NCBI GenBank assembly: GCA_002385815.1
Contig: DGEE01000001.1
Span: forward strand, 3,982-20,132
Length of the DNA stretch: 16,151 nt
Direction of reading: 5' to 3'
Origin: Hungateiclostridiaceae bacterium UBA3934
GTDB taxonomy: Bacteria > Bacillota > Clostridia > Acetivibrionales > DTU013
Shown here: positions 5,997-13,750 of the stretch, in pieces
Layout of the letters: each line of letters opens with the position of its first letter
How positions within the stretch are numbered: position 1 is the stretch's first letter
Made by a program: the position numbers and the translations under genes
The notes under the pieces: model-generated
The model's database searches: none
What the model was told of the DNA's origin: nothing
What the model saw: the letters and a program-made list of their open reading frames with translations, nothing else

Positions 5997-6067
5997 AAAT
6001 GTACTTTATTACGCAAACATTGCAATATCAAACTAGATAGTCGATGGAACAGAAATGCTTATTGTGT

Positions 6068-6073
6068 TATGAT
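6068..6073 (+). promoter_or_regulatory. Possible -10 box upstream of the MATE gene
   Basis: TATGAT fits a -10 and is the best candidate between the operon terminator and the MATE start. The expected -35 (TGGAAC at 6045-6050) matches only weakly. Confidence 0.35.
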
Positions 6074-6127
6074 ATCTATCAATAAAGATAATGCTTGTAA
6101 TCGGATAAGGCAATGTATATCTGTTTA

Positions 6128-6172
6128 CCCCGCACAGGGGCAGGCAGATTCAAACCGCAATATAAGCGGTTT
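6128..6172 (+). other. Leader hairpins upstream of the MATE exporter
   Basis: Two small perfect hairpins lie in the predicted leader: CCCC (6128-6131) with GGGG (6137-6140), and AAACCGC (6152-6158) with GCGGTTT (6166-6172) around an AATATAA loop. A T-rich stretch follows the second. They might form an attenuator, but I do not recognise a known riboswitch class. Confidence 0.3.
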
Positions 6173-6201
6173 AATAATTTTGAGAGAAAGAAGAGATTTT
6201 T

Positions 6202-7584
6202 TTGATCATTTCAAAGCATCGGGACATGGATATGTGCAGCGGACCGCTGTTTGGCAAAATACTTGTTTTCGCTCTGCCCATCATGGCGATGAATATCCTG
6301 CAGCTGCTGTTCAATGCTGCTGACATGGTAGTCGTCGGGCAGTTTTCAGGCAAAGGAGCACTTGCGGCAGTAGGCGCCACAGGGGCATTGATAAACCTGC
6401 TGGTCAACCTGTTTATGGGTTTGTCGGTGGGTACCAGTGTCATAGTGGCACAGGATTATGGAGCCGGCCATCCCGCAGATGTGAGCCGGTCTGTCCATAC
6501 TTCGATCGCCATCAGTATCATAGGAGGGCTGATCGTCATGGTGACGGGTCTGGTACTGTGCGAGCCTTTGCTGGTCATGATGGGCACTCCTGGTGATATC
6601 ATTTCCATGTCAGTATTATATATGAGGATATATTTCATAGGCATGCCGGCCAACATGGTGTATAATTTCGCGGCAGCCATCCTGCGATCCGCAGGAGACA
6701 GCCGCCGTCCGATGTACTATCTCGTCATTGCCGGTGTCGTTAATGTGCTGCTCAACCTGTTTTTTGTAGCCGTTCTGGATATGAGTGTAGCTGGAGTGGC
6801 GTGGTCCACGGTCATTTCACAATACCTCTCAGCACTGCTTATTATGATGTGCTTATACAGGAGCGGCCTGGCCATCCGTTTCATACCCGGGCGGCTTTGT
6901 ATCGACAGCCGGAAGCTCAAGATCATTCTGAGAGTCGGCGTGCCTGCGGGATTGCAGGGCTTGCTTTTCTCCATATCCAACACTCTTATCCAGTCCGCGG
7001 TGAACTCCTTCGGATCCACCATGGTCGCTGCCAGTTCTGCCTCCAGCAATGTGGAAGGCTTTGCGGGCACTACGATGAATGCCTATTATAATGCGGCCAT
7101 AACTTTTACAGGTCAGAATATGGGTGCAAAAAAGTATGAGCGGATCGACACTATCGCAAAGGTGTGCACCGTATTGATATTTGCCACCTGGATCATACTG
7201 TGCGGGACAATACTGCTTTTCGGCCGACCGTTGCTCGGCCTGTACACGTCTGATCCGGAGGTCATCGAACTGGGTATGCAGCGCTTATATATTATGATGG
7301 CTGCGTTTTTCACCTGCGGGGTAATGAATGTGTTCCCCGGTCTGACCCGTGGGATGGGCTATTCCATACTTCCCATGCTCTGCACGCTGATAGGTGCGTG
7401 CCTGCTTAGGATCGTCTGGCTGGCTACTTTTTTCACATGGTATCGTTCCGTATTCATGCTTTTTGTCTGCTACCCCATCACATGGTCATTGGCGGGGATA
7501 GGCCAGGTGGCGAGCTTCTTCTATGCCCGGCACAGGATACGGAAACGCGCCGCACCTGAAGCCGGGACCGCACAGGGAGTCTGA
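6202..7584 (+). CDS. MATE-family efflux transporter
   Basis: Integral membrane protein of 460 residues with about 12 hydrophobic segments, of the multidrug and toxin extrusion family, which exports cationic or aromatic compounds using a Na+ or H+ gradient. Typical features are the N-terminal MCSGPLFGKILVFALPIM block, LFNAADMVVVGQFSG and GATGALINLLVN in the first helices, and the matching GVPAGLQGLLFSISNTL block opening the second six-helix half. Length is normal. The start is uncertain: TTG 6202 has a weak purine-rich site (around 6184-6195), while ATG 6226 and ATG 6232 lack a clear site but begin nearer the usual family N-terminus. The gene stands alone between a terminator and the next gene's promoter. 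The substrate cannot be told. Confidence 0.88.
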   Translation: MIISKHRDMDMCSGPLFGKILVFALPIMAMNILQLLFNAADMVVVGQFSGKGALAAVGATGALINLLVNLFMGLSVGTSVIVAQDYGAGHPADVSRSVHTSIAISIIGGLIVMVTGLVLCEPLLVMMGTPGDIISMSVLYMRIYFIGMPANMVYNFAAAILRSAGDSRRPMYYLVIAGVVNVLLNLFFVAVLDMSVAGVAWSTVISQYLSALLIMMCLYRSGLAIRFIPGRLCIDSRKLKIILRVGVPAGLQGLLFSISNTLIQSAVNSFGSTMVAASSASSNVEGFAGTTMNAYYNAAITFTGQNMGAKKYERIDTIAKVCTVLIFATWIILCGTILLFGRPLLGLYTSDPEVIELGMQRLYIMMAAFFTCGVMNVFPGLTRGMGYSILPMLCTLIGACLLRIVWLATFFTWYRSVFMLFVCYPITWSLAGIGQVASFFYARHRIRKRAAPEAGTAQGV

Positions 7585-7611
7585 CAGAAAGAGTGCCGTG
7601 TTTCCGAAGTA

Positions 7612-7639
7612 TTGACAAACCCGGGATTTTGGATAAAAT
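7612..7639 (+). promoter_or_regulatory. Promoter of the PfoR/EIIC-type gene
   Basis: A perfect TTGACA (7612-7617), a 16-base spacer and TAAAAT (7634-7639). Transcription would begin near 7646, giving a leader of about 93 bases that contains an A/T-rich hairpin (7668-7700). Confidence 0.78.
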
Positions 7640-7667
7640 AGTACCAAACATGAAAAATACAGACAGC

Positions 7668-7700
7668 AAATATATTGCTGCAATACTGCTGCATATATTT
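7668..7700 (+). other. A/T-rich leader hairpin with a repeated TGCTGCA loop
   Basis: AAATATAT (7668-7675) pairs with ATATATTT (7693-7700). The 17-base loop and the next base hold TGCTGCA twice, four bases apart. It sits between the promoter and the start of the PfoR-like gene. No known RNA class is recognised. Confidence 0.3.
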
Positions 7701-7738
7701 TGTATCGGTGTATTGTGAGAGGTGGGGGGAAGACACAT

Positions 7739-8821
7739 ATGGAAAATGCGGTTGCAAAATCAGGGAAAATAAATGCTTTCCTCAAAAGGAAAGGAATAAT
7801 CATTTCAGGCCGGCGGTACGGCATAGATGCCATGAGTGCCATGGCGCAGGGTCTGTTTTGTTCGCTTCTTATAGGTACGATAATAAATACGATAGGAACC
7901 CAGACGGGGTTGACCTTTCTGAATGATATAGGCGGATTTGCATCAGCCATGTCGGGTCCCGCCATGGCAATAGCCATAGGGTATGCATTGAAATGTCCTC
8001 CGCTGGTGCTTTTTTCACTGGCTGCAGTGGGTTACTCCTCGAATCAGCTCGGAGGAGCCGGAGGTCCGCTGGCAGTACTTATTATAGCTATAATAGCCGC
8101 TGAGATCGGCAAAGCTGTTTCAAAAGAGACAAAAATAGATATACTGGTCACTCCCCTGGTGACCATACTGGCGGGTGTAGGTCTTTCTGCTCTGATCGCG
8201 CCGGCCATAGGCCTGGCAGCCAGCTCCGTAGGACAGGCTATAATGTGGGCGACTGAACAGCAGCCCTTCATCATGGGCATTCTGGTTTCGGTCATGGTCG
8301 GGATGGCATTGACGCTGCCCATAAGCAGTGCCGCCATATGCCACGCTCTGGGGCTGACGGGATTGGCCGGAGGGGCGGCATTGGCAGGTTGCTGTGCCAA
8401 TATGGTGGGATTCGCAGTCATGTCCTTCCGTGAAAACCGTTGGGGCGGACTGGTTTCTCAGGGTCTCGGGACATCGATGCTCCAGATGGGCAACATAGTC
8501 CGGAATCCGAAGATATGGATACCGGCCATTTTGACAAGTGCCATCACAGGCCCGATGGCAACAGTTGTATTCAAGCTGCAGATGAACGGTCCGGCGGTAG
8601 CATCGGGTATGGGGACCTGTGGTCTTGTAGGACCCATAGGGGTATATACAGGCTGGGTCAATGACGTGGCAGCCGGCATAAAAGCTTCGATTACAGCGGC
8701 AGACTGGATCGCACTGGTGATGATCAGCATCGTGCTGCCAGCCATCATCTGCTGGGCACTTGGGCTGATCTGCAGGAGGATCGGCTGGATAAAGGAAGGG
8801 GATCTGACCCTGGAGAGCTGA
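7739..8821 (+). CDS. PfoR-type membrane protein (PTS EIIC-like family)
   Basis: Polytopic membrane protein of 360 residues with about nine or ten Gly/Ala-rich hydrophobic segments, of the PTS_EIIC_2 family that includes PfoR, a putative regulator of perfringolysin in Clostridium perfringens. Visible blocks include GIDAMSAMAQGLFCSLLIGTI near residue 30, QLGGAGGPLAVLI, ALTLPISSAAICHALGL and GPIGVYTGW late in the protein. No EIIA or EIIB domain or gene is present, so sugar phosphorylation by this protein alone is doubtful. Annotations differ between sugar transporter IIC and toxin regulator, and the real role is unsettled. I start it at ATG 7739, about nine bases after a G-rich ribosome site (7720-7730); an upstream TTG at 7700 lies within the leader hairpin. 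It ends in a bidirectional terminator. Confidence 0.8.
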   Translation: MENAVAKSGKINAFLKRKGIIISGRRYGIDAMSAMAQGLFCSLLIGTIINTIGTQTGLTFLNDIGGFASAMSGPAMAIAIGYALKCPPLVLFSLAAVGYSSNQLGGAGGPLAVLIIAIIAAEIGKAVSKETKIDILVTPLVTILAGVGLSALIAPAIGLAASSVGQAIMWATEQQPFIMGILVSVMVGMALTLPISSAAICHALGLTGLAGGAALAGCCANMVGFAVMSFRENRWGGLVSQGLGTSMLQMGNIVRNPKIWIPAILTSAITGPMATVVFKLQMNGPAVASGMGTCGLVGPIGVYTGWVNDVAAGIKASITAADWIALVMISIVLPAIICWALGLICRRIGWIKEGDLTLES

Positions 8822-8936
8822 TTACAGAGAAGGAAGCAGGTTTATCCGGAAATACAGATGACCCTCCCGAAAGCGGATAGATAATGCGGGAAATGAATCC
8901 GTTGTCAGGAAAGCAAATAAGTATACACATAAAATA

Positions 8937-8972
8937 AAATCAGCCCGGATCTGAAAACGGGCTGATTTATTT
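8937..8972. terminator. Bidirectional terminator between the PfoR-like gene and pfkA
   Basis: A perfect 11-base stem, AAATCAGCCCG (8937-8947) with CGGGCTGATTT (8958-8968), and a ten-base loop. T-rich tails follow on both strands, ATTTATTTAT on the plus strand and GATTTTATTTTAT on the minus. It serves both convergent genes. Confidence 0.88.
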
Positions 8973-8988
8973 ATCAAGGCTGTCGCCG

Positions 8989-9960
8989 TTACAGCGACAG
9001 GATCCTGCTCAGTTCGATCATATCATTGTCCATTTCCTTGGTGGTTTCCAGTGCTTCCTCGATATCGATGCTGACGAGCCTGTTTTCCTTCAATGCCACC
9101 ACCTTATTGTAAATACCGTCGGAGAGCAGCTCCGTCGCCTTTGCACCCATGATGCTGGCCATGACACGGTCGCGGACCGTTGGGCTTCCGCCGCGCTGTA
9201 TATGGCCGAGGATCGTTGCCCGCGATTCGATCCGGGTTATCTCTTCTATTTTTTCTGCAACACTTACAGCACCGCCGGCACCTTCGGCTATGATAACTAT
9301 ATAGTGCTTCTTGCCTCTGTTTCTGCCTTCGATTATCGGTTTTATGATATCCTTGTTGAAATCGAAGGGTCTTTCCGGCAGTATAATGACCTCCGCACCG
9401 CTGGCAATGCCGACATTGAGGGCTATATAGCCGGCATGTCTGCCCATTACTTCAAGAACACTGCAGCGTTCATGTGAATATGCCGTATCCCTTATTTTGT
9501 CGAGGGCGTCCTGGACAGTGTTAAGACATGTATCGTAGCCTATTGTGTATTCAGAACACCCGATATCATTGTCTATGGTGCCGGGTATCCCGATGACTTT
9601 CATGCCGAACCTGGCCAGATCCCTGGCCCCGCGGAGTGAACCGTCACCTCCGATCACGACGATGGCATCGATGCCGAAAACCTCGGCCATGGAGATACCC
9701 TTACGAATACCCTCTTCGGTTTTGAAATCCTGGCACCGTACTGTCTTGAGGATGGTACCGCCTTTATGGATGATATCTGAAACGCTCCTCAGGTCCATCT
9801 TGAATATATCACCGTTTATCAGACCATTGAAACCCTTGTTTATGCCTTTGACAGTCATTCCATGGTATATACCTGTCCTGACGACAGCCCTGATCGCTGC
9901 ATTCATGCCCGGTGCATCTCCACCGCTGGTCAATACACCTATTGTCTTTATCTCGCTCAT
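8989..9960 (-). CDS. pfkA: ATP-dependent 6-phosphofructokinase
   Basis: Phosphofructokinase of 323 residues that phosphorylates fructose 6-phosphate to fructose 1,6-bisphosphate, the committed step of glycolysis. The N-terminal TSGGDAPGMNAAIR block is complete. The phosphate-donor motif is GGDGS at 104-108; Gly rather than Asp at the third variable position, with PGTIDND (126-132) rather than PKTIDND, marks the ATP-using rather than the PPi-using type. D130 is the expected catalytic base and MGRHAG (172-177) binds the sugar phosphate. ATG start with AGGAGG (9968-9973 on the complement) seven bases upstream. It is monocistronic: a bidirectional terminator lies just past its stop and the upstream GH3 gene has its own terminator. 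In many Clostridia pfkA sits beside pyruvate kinase or acetyl-CoA carboxylase genes; neither is here. Confidence 0.95.
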   Translation of the reverse strand: MSEIKTIGVLTSGGDAPGMNAAIRAVVRTGIYHGMTVKGINKGFNGLINGDIFKMDLRSVSDIIHKGGTILKTVRCQDFKTEEGIRKGISMAEVFGIDAIVVIGGDGSLRGARDLARFGMKVIGIPGTIDNDIGCSEYTIGYDTCLNTVQDALDKIRDTAYSHERCSVLEVMGRHAGYIALNVGIASGAEVIILPERPFDFNKDIIKPIIEGRNRGKKHYIVIIAEGAGGAVSVAEKIEEITRIESRATILGHIQRGGSPTVRDRVMASIMGAKATELLSDGIYNKVVALKENRLVSIDIEEALETTKEMDNDMIELSRILSL

Positions 9961-10013
9961 TTAATAACCTCCTGTATTTGCCTGGGCCTGAAAGAAAAAC
10001 GCTCTAGAATAAG

Positions 10014-10039
10014 ATTATCAGAATTAGATATGGTGTCAA
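10014..10039 (-). promoter_or_regulatory. Possible pfkA promoter
   Basis: On the minus strand a perfect TTGACA (10034-10039) precedes GATAAT (10014-10019), but the spacer is only 14 bases. A TAATCT box at 16 bases is a weaker option. The position upstream of pfkA is right; the exact -10 is unsure. Confidence 0.4.
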
Positions 10040-10050
10040 GTGATAAGGAC

Positions 10051-10122
10051 AAAAAACAAAGCCCGGACTGGCCGGACCGTCTGGCCGGATCAGTACAGGC
10101 CGGACGGTCTCTGGCGCGGGCT
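10051..10122 (-). terminator. Large composite terminator after the GH3 gene
   Basis: On the minus strand an outer stem AGCCCG/CGGGCT (10117-10122 with 10060-10065) encloses an inner 12-base stem, GACCGTCCGGCC with GGCCAGACGGTC and one mismatch (10098-10109 with 10075-10086). TTTGTTTTTT follows the outer arm. It ends the GH5-GH3 transcript before pfkA. Confidence 0.75.
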
Positions 10123-10143
10123 ATGTTATTTTGCCGTTATTCA

Positions 10144-12321
10144 TCATCTGACTGTCAGAGTTGCCTTCAGCAGACTTTCCGGTCTTGGATCCGGCCCGAC
10201 GAGGATCTCGAATTCGCCCGGCTCTACCAGTTGATTTTCATTTTCATCTATTATACAAAGTTCTCTGATGGGAAGGGGGATTTCCACCGTCTTTGTCTCT
10301 CCGCTTCTGATCTCCGTTTTCACAAAACCCCTGAGCTGCTTCACAGGCGTGACCACGGAACTGATGATGTCTTTCACATATAGCTGGACAGTTTCCTTTC
10401 CGTCATATGGCCCTGTATTTGTCACATCAACGGATACGGTAACCGTGTCATCAGCAGTACATTCGGTATGGGACAGACGCAGGCCGGAATACTCATAACT
10501 GGTGTAGGAAAGTCCATAACCGAAGCTGTAAAGCGGTTTGTCCGGCATGTCCATATAGCGTCCGCCGTGCCAGCCTGGCAGTTGATTGTAGTATACCGGC
10601 AGTTGTCCGGAATGGTATGGAAAAGAGATCGGAAGCTTGCCGCTCGGATTTACTTCGCCGAATATGATCTCTGCCACGGCCTTTCCGCCAAACAGGCCCG
10701 GGTTGAAGGCTTCAAGCACTGCATCTGCATTTTCCGCTACCCAGGGTATGGATAAGGGTTTGCCGTTGATAAGCACGACTATCAATGGTTTTCCGGATTT
10801 CTTCAGGCTCTCCAGAAGCTCCTGCTGTTTTCCTGAAAGCGAAAGATCAGCCCTGTCCTTGTACTCTCCGTTCTGCTCCAGACAGTCTCCGACCACTGCG
10901 ATGACAACATCGGATCCGGCGGCACATTCCACAGCTCCGTCTATATCTGCGTCATCCCTGTCCATGATATCACAGCCTTTGTGGTATGCGACACCGATGC
11001 CTTTTTGTCCTGCAAGCTCCCTTATCCCGCTCAGGATAGTATGGACCTGCAGTTTTGGTATTTCATGAGGTTTTGGTTCCGGATGGCTCAGGAAAGTCCA
11101 GTCTCCGAAATGCGACTGTATATCATCGGCATTGGGGCCAATGACGGCTATCTTCTTCACAGATCCGGCCAGCGGGAGGGTATTGTTCCTGTTTTCAAGA
11201 AGTACTATGCTTTCTCTTGTTATTTCGAGGGCAGCTTCAAGGTGCTCTTTGCATCCTATTACACTTTTGGTGCGGCCGGATCCGTTGTCAGCTTTGCCAT
11301 CAAAGAGCCCGAGCTCAAATTTGATCCGGAGGATCCTGCGGACTGCATCGTCGATCAGTTCTACAGGAACAATACCGTCTTTTACGAGCCTGAGTGCAGC
11401 TTCGTAAAAATCGTTGGTATTCATTATCATATCATTTCCGGCTTCGATGGTTTTTCTTGCCGCTGTTGCCATGTCACCCGCGACATGCTGGTTGGCTATG
11501 AGACTGCCCACATTGTTCCAGTCTGTCACGACAAAGCCGGCGAAGCCGAGCTCACCTTTCAGCAGATTTCTCAACACCTTCGTGTTGGCTGTCACCGGTG
11601 TGCCGTCAATGGACTGATAGCTTGACATGAATGTTGCACATCCGGCTTCGACTGCCTTTTTGAATGGAGGCAGAAAAGTTTCCCTGATCTTCCTCATACC
11701 TATCTGAGAATCATATGCGTCCCTGCCTCCGGTCCCTTCACCGTATGCTATGTAATGCTTGGCACAGGCAAGTATGCTGTCGGGATCGGACAGTGAATCG
11801 CCCTGATAGCCCTGTATGATTGCAGCAGCCAGGACGCCGGTCAGATACGGGTCTTCACCGAAGGTCTCATTTATTCTTCCCCATCTGAGATCCCTTCCGA
11901 GACAGAGGATGGGCGAGAAGGTCCAGTGGAGACCGTCTGCGGCCACTTCTGTCGCAGTGACTCTGCCGGCTTCTTTGACAAGCTCCGGATTCCAGCTGCA
12001 TGCCATGGCCAACTGGGTCGGGAAGATGGTAGCGCCATTATGCAGAGCATGACCGCGAACGGCATCTATCCCGAAAAGCAGCGGGATACCAAGCCTCGTG
12101 TTCAATGCCATCCTTTGCAGATGAACTGCCTCGTCTCCCAGTGCGTGCAGGAAAGAGCCGGCGCACCGTTCCGCTATCCATTCCTCCGCCTCTTCTGCAC
12201 TGACGGATGTGAAGCTGATCTGCATCATCTGTCCTATTTTTTCTTCAACAGTCATTCTTCCGATAAGGTCATTTACTCGTTCCTCGACTGAGTACGATTT
12301 ATCCTTGTATTTCAAGTCCAT
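10144..12321 (-). CDS. GH3 beta-glucosidase/beta-xylosidase, intracellular
   Basis: Glycoside hydrolase family 3 enzyme of 725 residues that would remove terminal sugars from beta-linked oligosaccharides with retention. The order is the full BglX type: a TIM-barrel domain (about 10-335) with the GRDLRWGR/NETFGEDP block at 142-158, CAKHY at 186-190 and the catalytic nucleophile D267 in VVTDW. An alpha/beta sandwich follows (about 370-590), with a GEYKDRADL segment that should bring the acid/base glutamate. A fibronectin-III-like domain closes the protein (about 630-715). No signal peptide is present, so it acts on imported oligosaccharides. The ATG has GAGGAGG seven bases upstream on the complement. 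It lies 52 bases after the GH5 gene, with no promoter or terminator between, so the two form an operon. Specificity (glucose or xylose) cannot be set from sequence alone. Confidence 0.92.
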   Translation of the reverse strand: MDLKYKDKSYSVEERVNDLIGRMTVEEKIGQMMQISFTSVSAEEAEEWIAERCAGSFLHALGDEAVHLQRMALNTRLGIPLLFGIDAVRGHALHNGATIFPTQLAMACSWNPELVKEAGRVTATEVAADGLHWTFSPILCLGRDLRWGRINETFGEDPYLTGVLAAAIIQGYQGDSLSDPDSILACAKHYIAYGEGTGGRDAYDSQIGMRKIRETFLPPFKKAVEAGCATFMSSYQSIDGTPVTANTKVLRNLLKGELGFAGFVVTDWNNVGSLIANQHVAGDMATAARKTIEAGNDMIMNTNDFYEAALRLVKDGIVPVELIDDAVRRILRIKFELGLFDGKADNGSGRTKSVIGCKEHLEAALEITRESIVLLENRNNTLPLAGSVKKIAVIGPNADDIQSHFGDWTFLSHPEPKPHEIPKLQVHTILSGIRELAGQKGIGVAYHKGCDIMDRDDADIDGAVECAAGSDVVIAVVGDCLEQNGEYKDRADLSLSGKQQELLESLKKSGKPLIVVLINGKPLSIPWVAENADAVLEAFNPGLFGGKAVAEIIFGEVNPSGKLPISFPYHSGQLPVYYNQLPGWHGGRYMDMPDKPLYSFGYGLSYTSYEYSGLRLSHTECTADDTVTVSVDVTNTGPYDGKETVQLYVKDIISSVVTPVKQLRGFVKTEIRSGETKTVEIPLPIRELCIIDENENQLVEPGEFEILVGPDPRPESLLKATLTVR

Positions 12322-12373
12322 CGAATAACCTCCTCAGGATTTTTTGTAAAATACGGAACCGCATATAGCTGCA

Positions 12374-13375
12374 TCACAGATATTTTATAATCTGCTCTGC
12401 GGTATCGTCAGGCCAGTTGATCACGCCGAAGCTCATGGATTTGTAAGTCCATGCAGCTCTGGCGATCCTGTACTCTTCAAATACAGAGTGTATGTCTCTG
12501 TACCAGTTCAGGGCGCTCTCATCAGGCGCGTGGAGAATAACACCATACTCCCCGCAATAGACGGGCACATCATACTTTTTTGCTATATCGATGGCAGGCA
12601 TCATCCTTTTGACCAGATAATCCCTGTTCATTTCCGGTACAGTGGAATACTCTGAATCATAGGAATTGAGTTCCTTAGCTGTGCTTCGGTAATCTTCGAT
12701 GTTTCCCGGATACTCCATGGACAGGTCGGACAGAGGCTTGACCCATGTAGCACCCTGATGCGTGAACAGGAACGGATCATAGAAATGGAAGGTAAAAATA
12801 ATATTCTCATCATACGGCGCATCCAGTAATTCAAGGCTGCTGGCACTGTTCCAGCGGATACCGCCTACCACTATTTTTATGTCAGGAGCTGTTTTACGGA
12901 TCTCACATATGGCTCTTCTGATGAGGTCATTCCACTGGCTGCTTTCAGCATCCACCACTTCGTTGAGAAGTTCGAAGGATACAAAATCGCTGAGTTTGCC
13001 GTATCTTGTCGCAAATTCTCTCCAGAGGCCTGTGAAAGTGTCCTGTACATGAGCATCTTCAAAAAGCGTGTTATTCTGATCGTAAAATGCATAACCAGGC
13101 GCCCTGTGCAAATCCAGTATTATGTTCAGGCCGCTGTCTTTGCACCATTTGATGCAATCATCCACATACTTTATGCCATCTGGCTTGAATCGTCCTTCAT
13201 CATCGGCCACTACGTCATAATCGATCGGCAGACGGATATGGTCGAGCCCCCATGAAGCTATCGTCTGTATATCCTTTTCCGATATGAAGCTGTCGTAGTG
13301 GGATTGTTCGCGCGGACACTGGGAGATCCAGCCACCCAGGTTTATACCCCTCATATACCCATCCCATGTTTTCAT
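12374..13375 (-). CDS. GH5 endo-beta-glucanase-like hydrolase, intracellular
   Basis: Glycoside hydrolase family 5 enzyme of 333 residues, a single TIM-barrel catalytic domain that cleaves beta-1,4-glucans or mannans, or shorter oligosaccharides, with retention. The start RGINLGGW (9-16) is typical of one GH5 branch. IILDLH (85-90), the acid/base in ELLNE (N138-E139), FTFHFYDP (194-201), the nucleophile E276 in VYCGEYG and W309 near the end complete the family's set of conserved residues. It has no signal peptide and no carbohydrate-binding module, so it probably trims imported oligosaccharides rather than cellulose itself. ATG start with AGGAGG (13384-13389 on the complement) eight bases upstream. 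It is the first gene of the GH5-GH3 operon and has a near-consensus promoter. The subfamily cannot be fixed by eye. Confidence 0.88.
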   Translation of the reverse strand: MKTWDGYMRGINLGGWISQCPREQSHYDSFISEKDIQTIASWGLDHIRLPIDYDVVADDEGRFKPDGIKYVDDCIKWCKDSGLNIILDLHRAPGYAFYDQNNTLFEDAHVQDTFTGLWREFATRYGKLSDFVSFELLNEVVDAESSQWNDLIRRAICEIRKTAPDIKIVVGGIRWNSASSLELLDAPYDENIIFTFHFYDPFLFTHQGATWVKPLSDLSMEYPGNIEDYRSTAKELNSYDSEYSTVPEMNRDYLVKRMMPAIDIAKKYDVPVYCGEYGVILHAPDESALNWYRDIHSVFEEYRIARAAWTYKSMSFGVINWPDDTAEQIIKYL

Positions 13376-13502
13376 ATGCAGAGCCTCCTTATATGATTTA
13401 TGATCGGCATTGCAGCTTCTTTATCTGTGCTGCCGGCGGACAGTCAAGTCCGGGGCAAAAGGACGATGATGGCTGCACAAACAAAAAATACCGCACGATT
13501 TA

Positions 13503-13530
13503 ATTTTATACCCTCAGGCAATATTGTCAA
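13503..13530 (-). promoter_or_regulatory. Promoter of the GH5-GH3 operon
   Basis: On the minus strand TTGACA (13525-13530), a 16-base spacer and TAAAAT (13503-13508), the same arrangement as the PfoR-like gene's promoter. The leader would be about 120 bases and contains a small hairpin, CGGAC/GTCCG (13437-13441 with 13448-13452). Confidence 0.75.
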
Positions 13531-13661
13531 ACAGATACTCGTGCAGTGAGCAGCAGGCTGTATCAGCCGCAAGGTCTGATCGTTCCGGCACATATGACAG
13601 ACCAGAGGACAGGGGCTTTGTCAGCTGCTTATACTGATTGGAAATTTGCTCTTGGCGGTGT

Positions 13662-13673
13662 TATACTTATACT
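13662..13673 (+). promoter_or_regulatory. Tandem TATACT -10 boxes of the xylanase gene
   Basis: TATACT occurs twice in a row (13662-13667 and 13668-13673). For the second box the -35 at 17 bases is the weak TTTGCT (13645-13650). TTGGCG (13652-13657) with TAACAT (13675-13680) is an alternative pair at 17 bases. A weak core promoter would fit control by an activator. Confidence 0.45.
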
Positions 13674-13675
13674 GT

Positions 13676-13691
13676 AACATATACATATGTT
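13676..13691. promoter_or_regulatory. Candidate operator at the xylanase transcription start
   Basis: AACATAT-AC-ATATGTT is a perfect 7-2-7 palindrome beginning two bases after the second TATACT box. It covers the expected transcription start, where a repressor would act. The bound protein is unknown and no regulator gene lies beside it. Confidence 0.45.
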
Positions 13692-13736
13692 GGCAGCCGA
13701 TGTTTGAGGATTTGATGTCAGCGCTGTCAGGTCAGC

Positions 13737-13743
13737 GGAGGTG
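13737..13743 (+). promoter_or_regulatory. Ribosome binding site that sets a TTG start for the xylanase
   Basis: GGAGGTG lies seven bases before TTG 13751. No ATG upstream of the signal peptide in this frame has a comparable site; ATG 13700 and the upstream TTG 13646 would also put the promoter next to or within the coding region. Confidence 0.7.
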
Positions 13744-13750
13744 TTTGGTT

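Larger units (their letters stand above)
13376..13750. other. Divergent regulatory region between the GH5-GH3 operon and the xylanase
   Basis: This 375-base stretch without genes holds the minus-strand GH5 promoter, the plus-strand xylanase promoter and several inverted repeats. GGCTG-tat-CAGCC spans 13556-13568, GGTCTG (13573-13578) pairs with CAGACC (13598-13603), and a perfect 7-2-7 palindrome spans 13676-13691. I found no clear cre (CcpA) site and no small gene. Confidence 0.6.

Noticed and set aside
5459..6031. Minus-strand open frame of 190 codons across the end of rubrerythrin
   Set aside because: It runs through the strong terminator hairpin and is antisense to a conserved protein; no ribosome site or domain is seen.
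6080..6145. Purine riboswitch before the MATE gene
   Set aside because: A few stretches (GGATAAGG and GTTTACC) look like purine-aptamer core pieces, but the P2 and P3 stems and loop-loop partners do not form.
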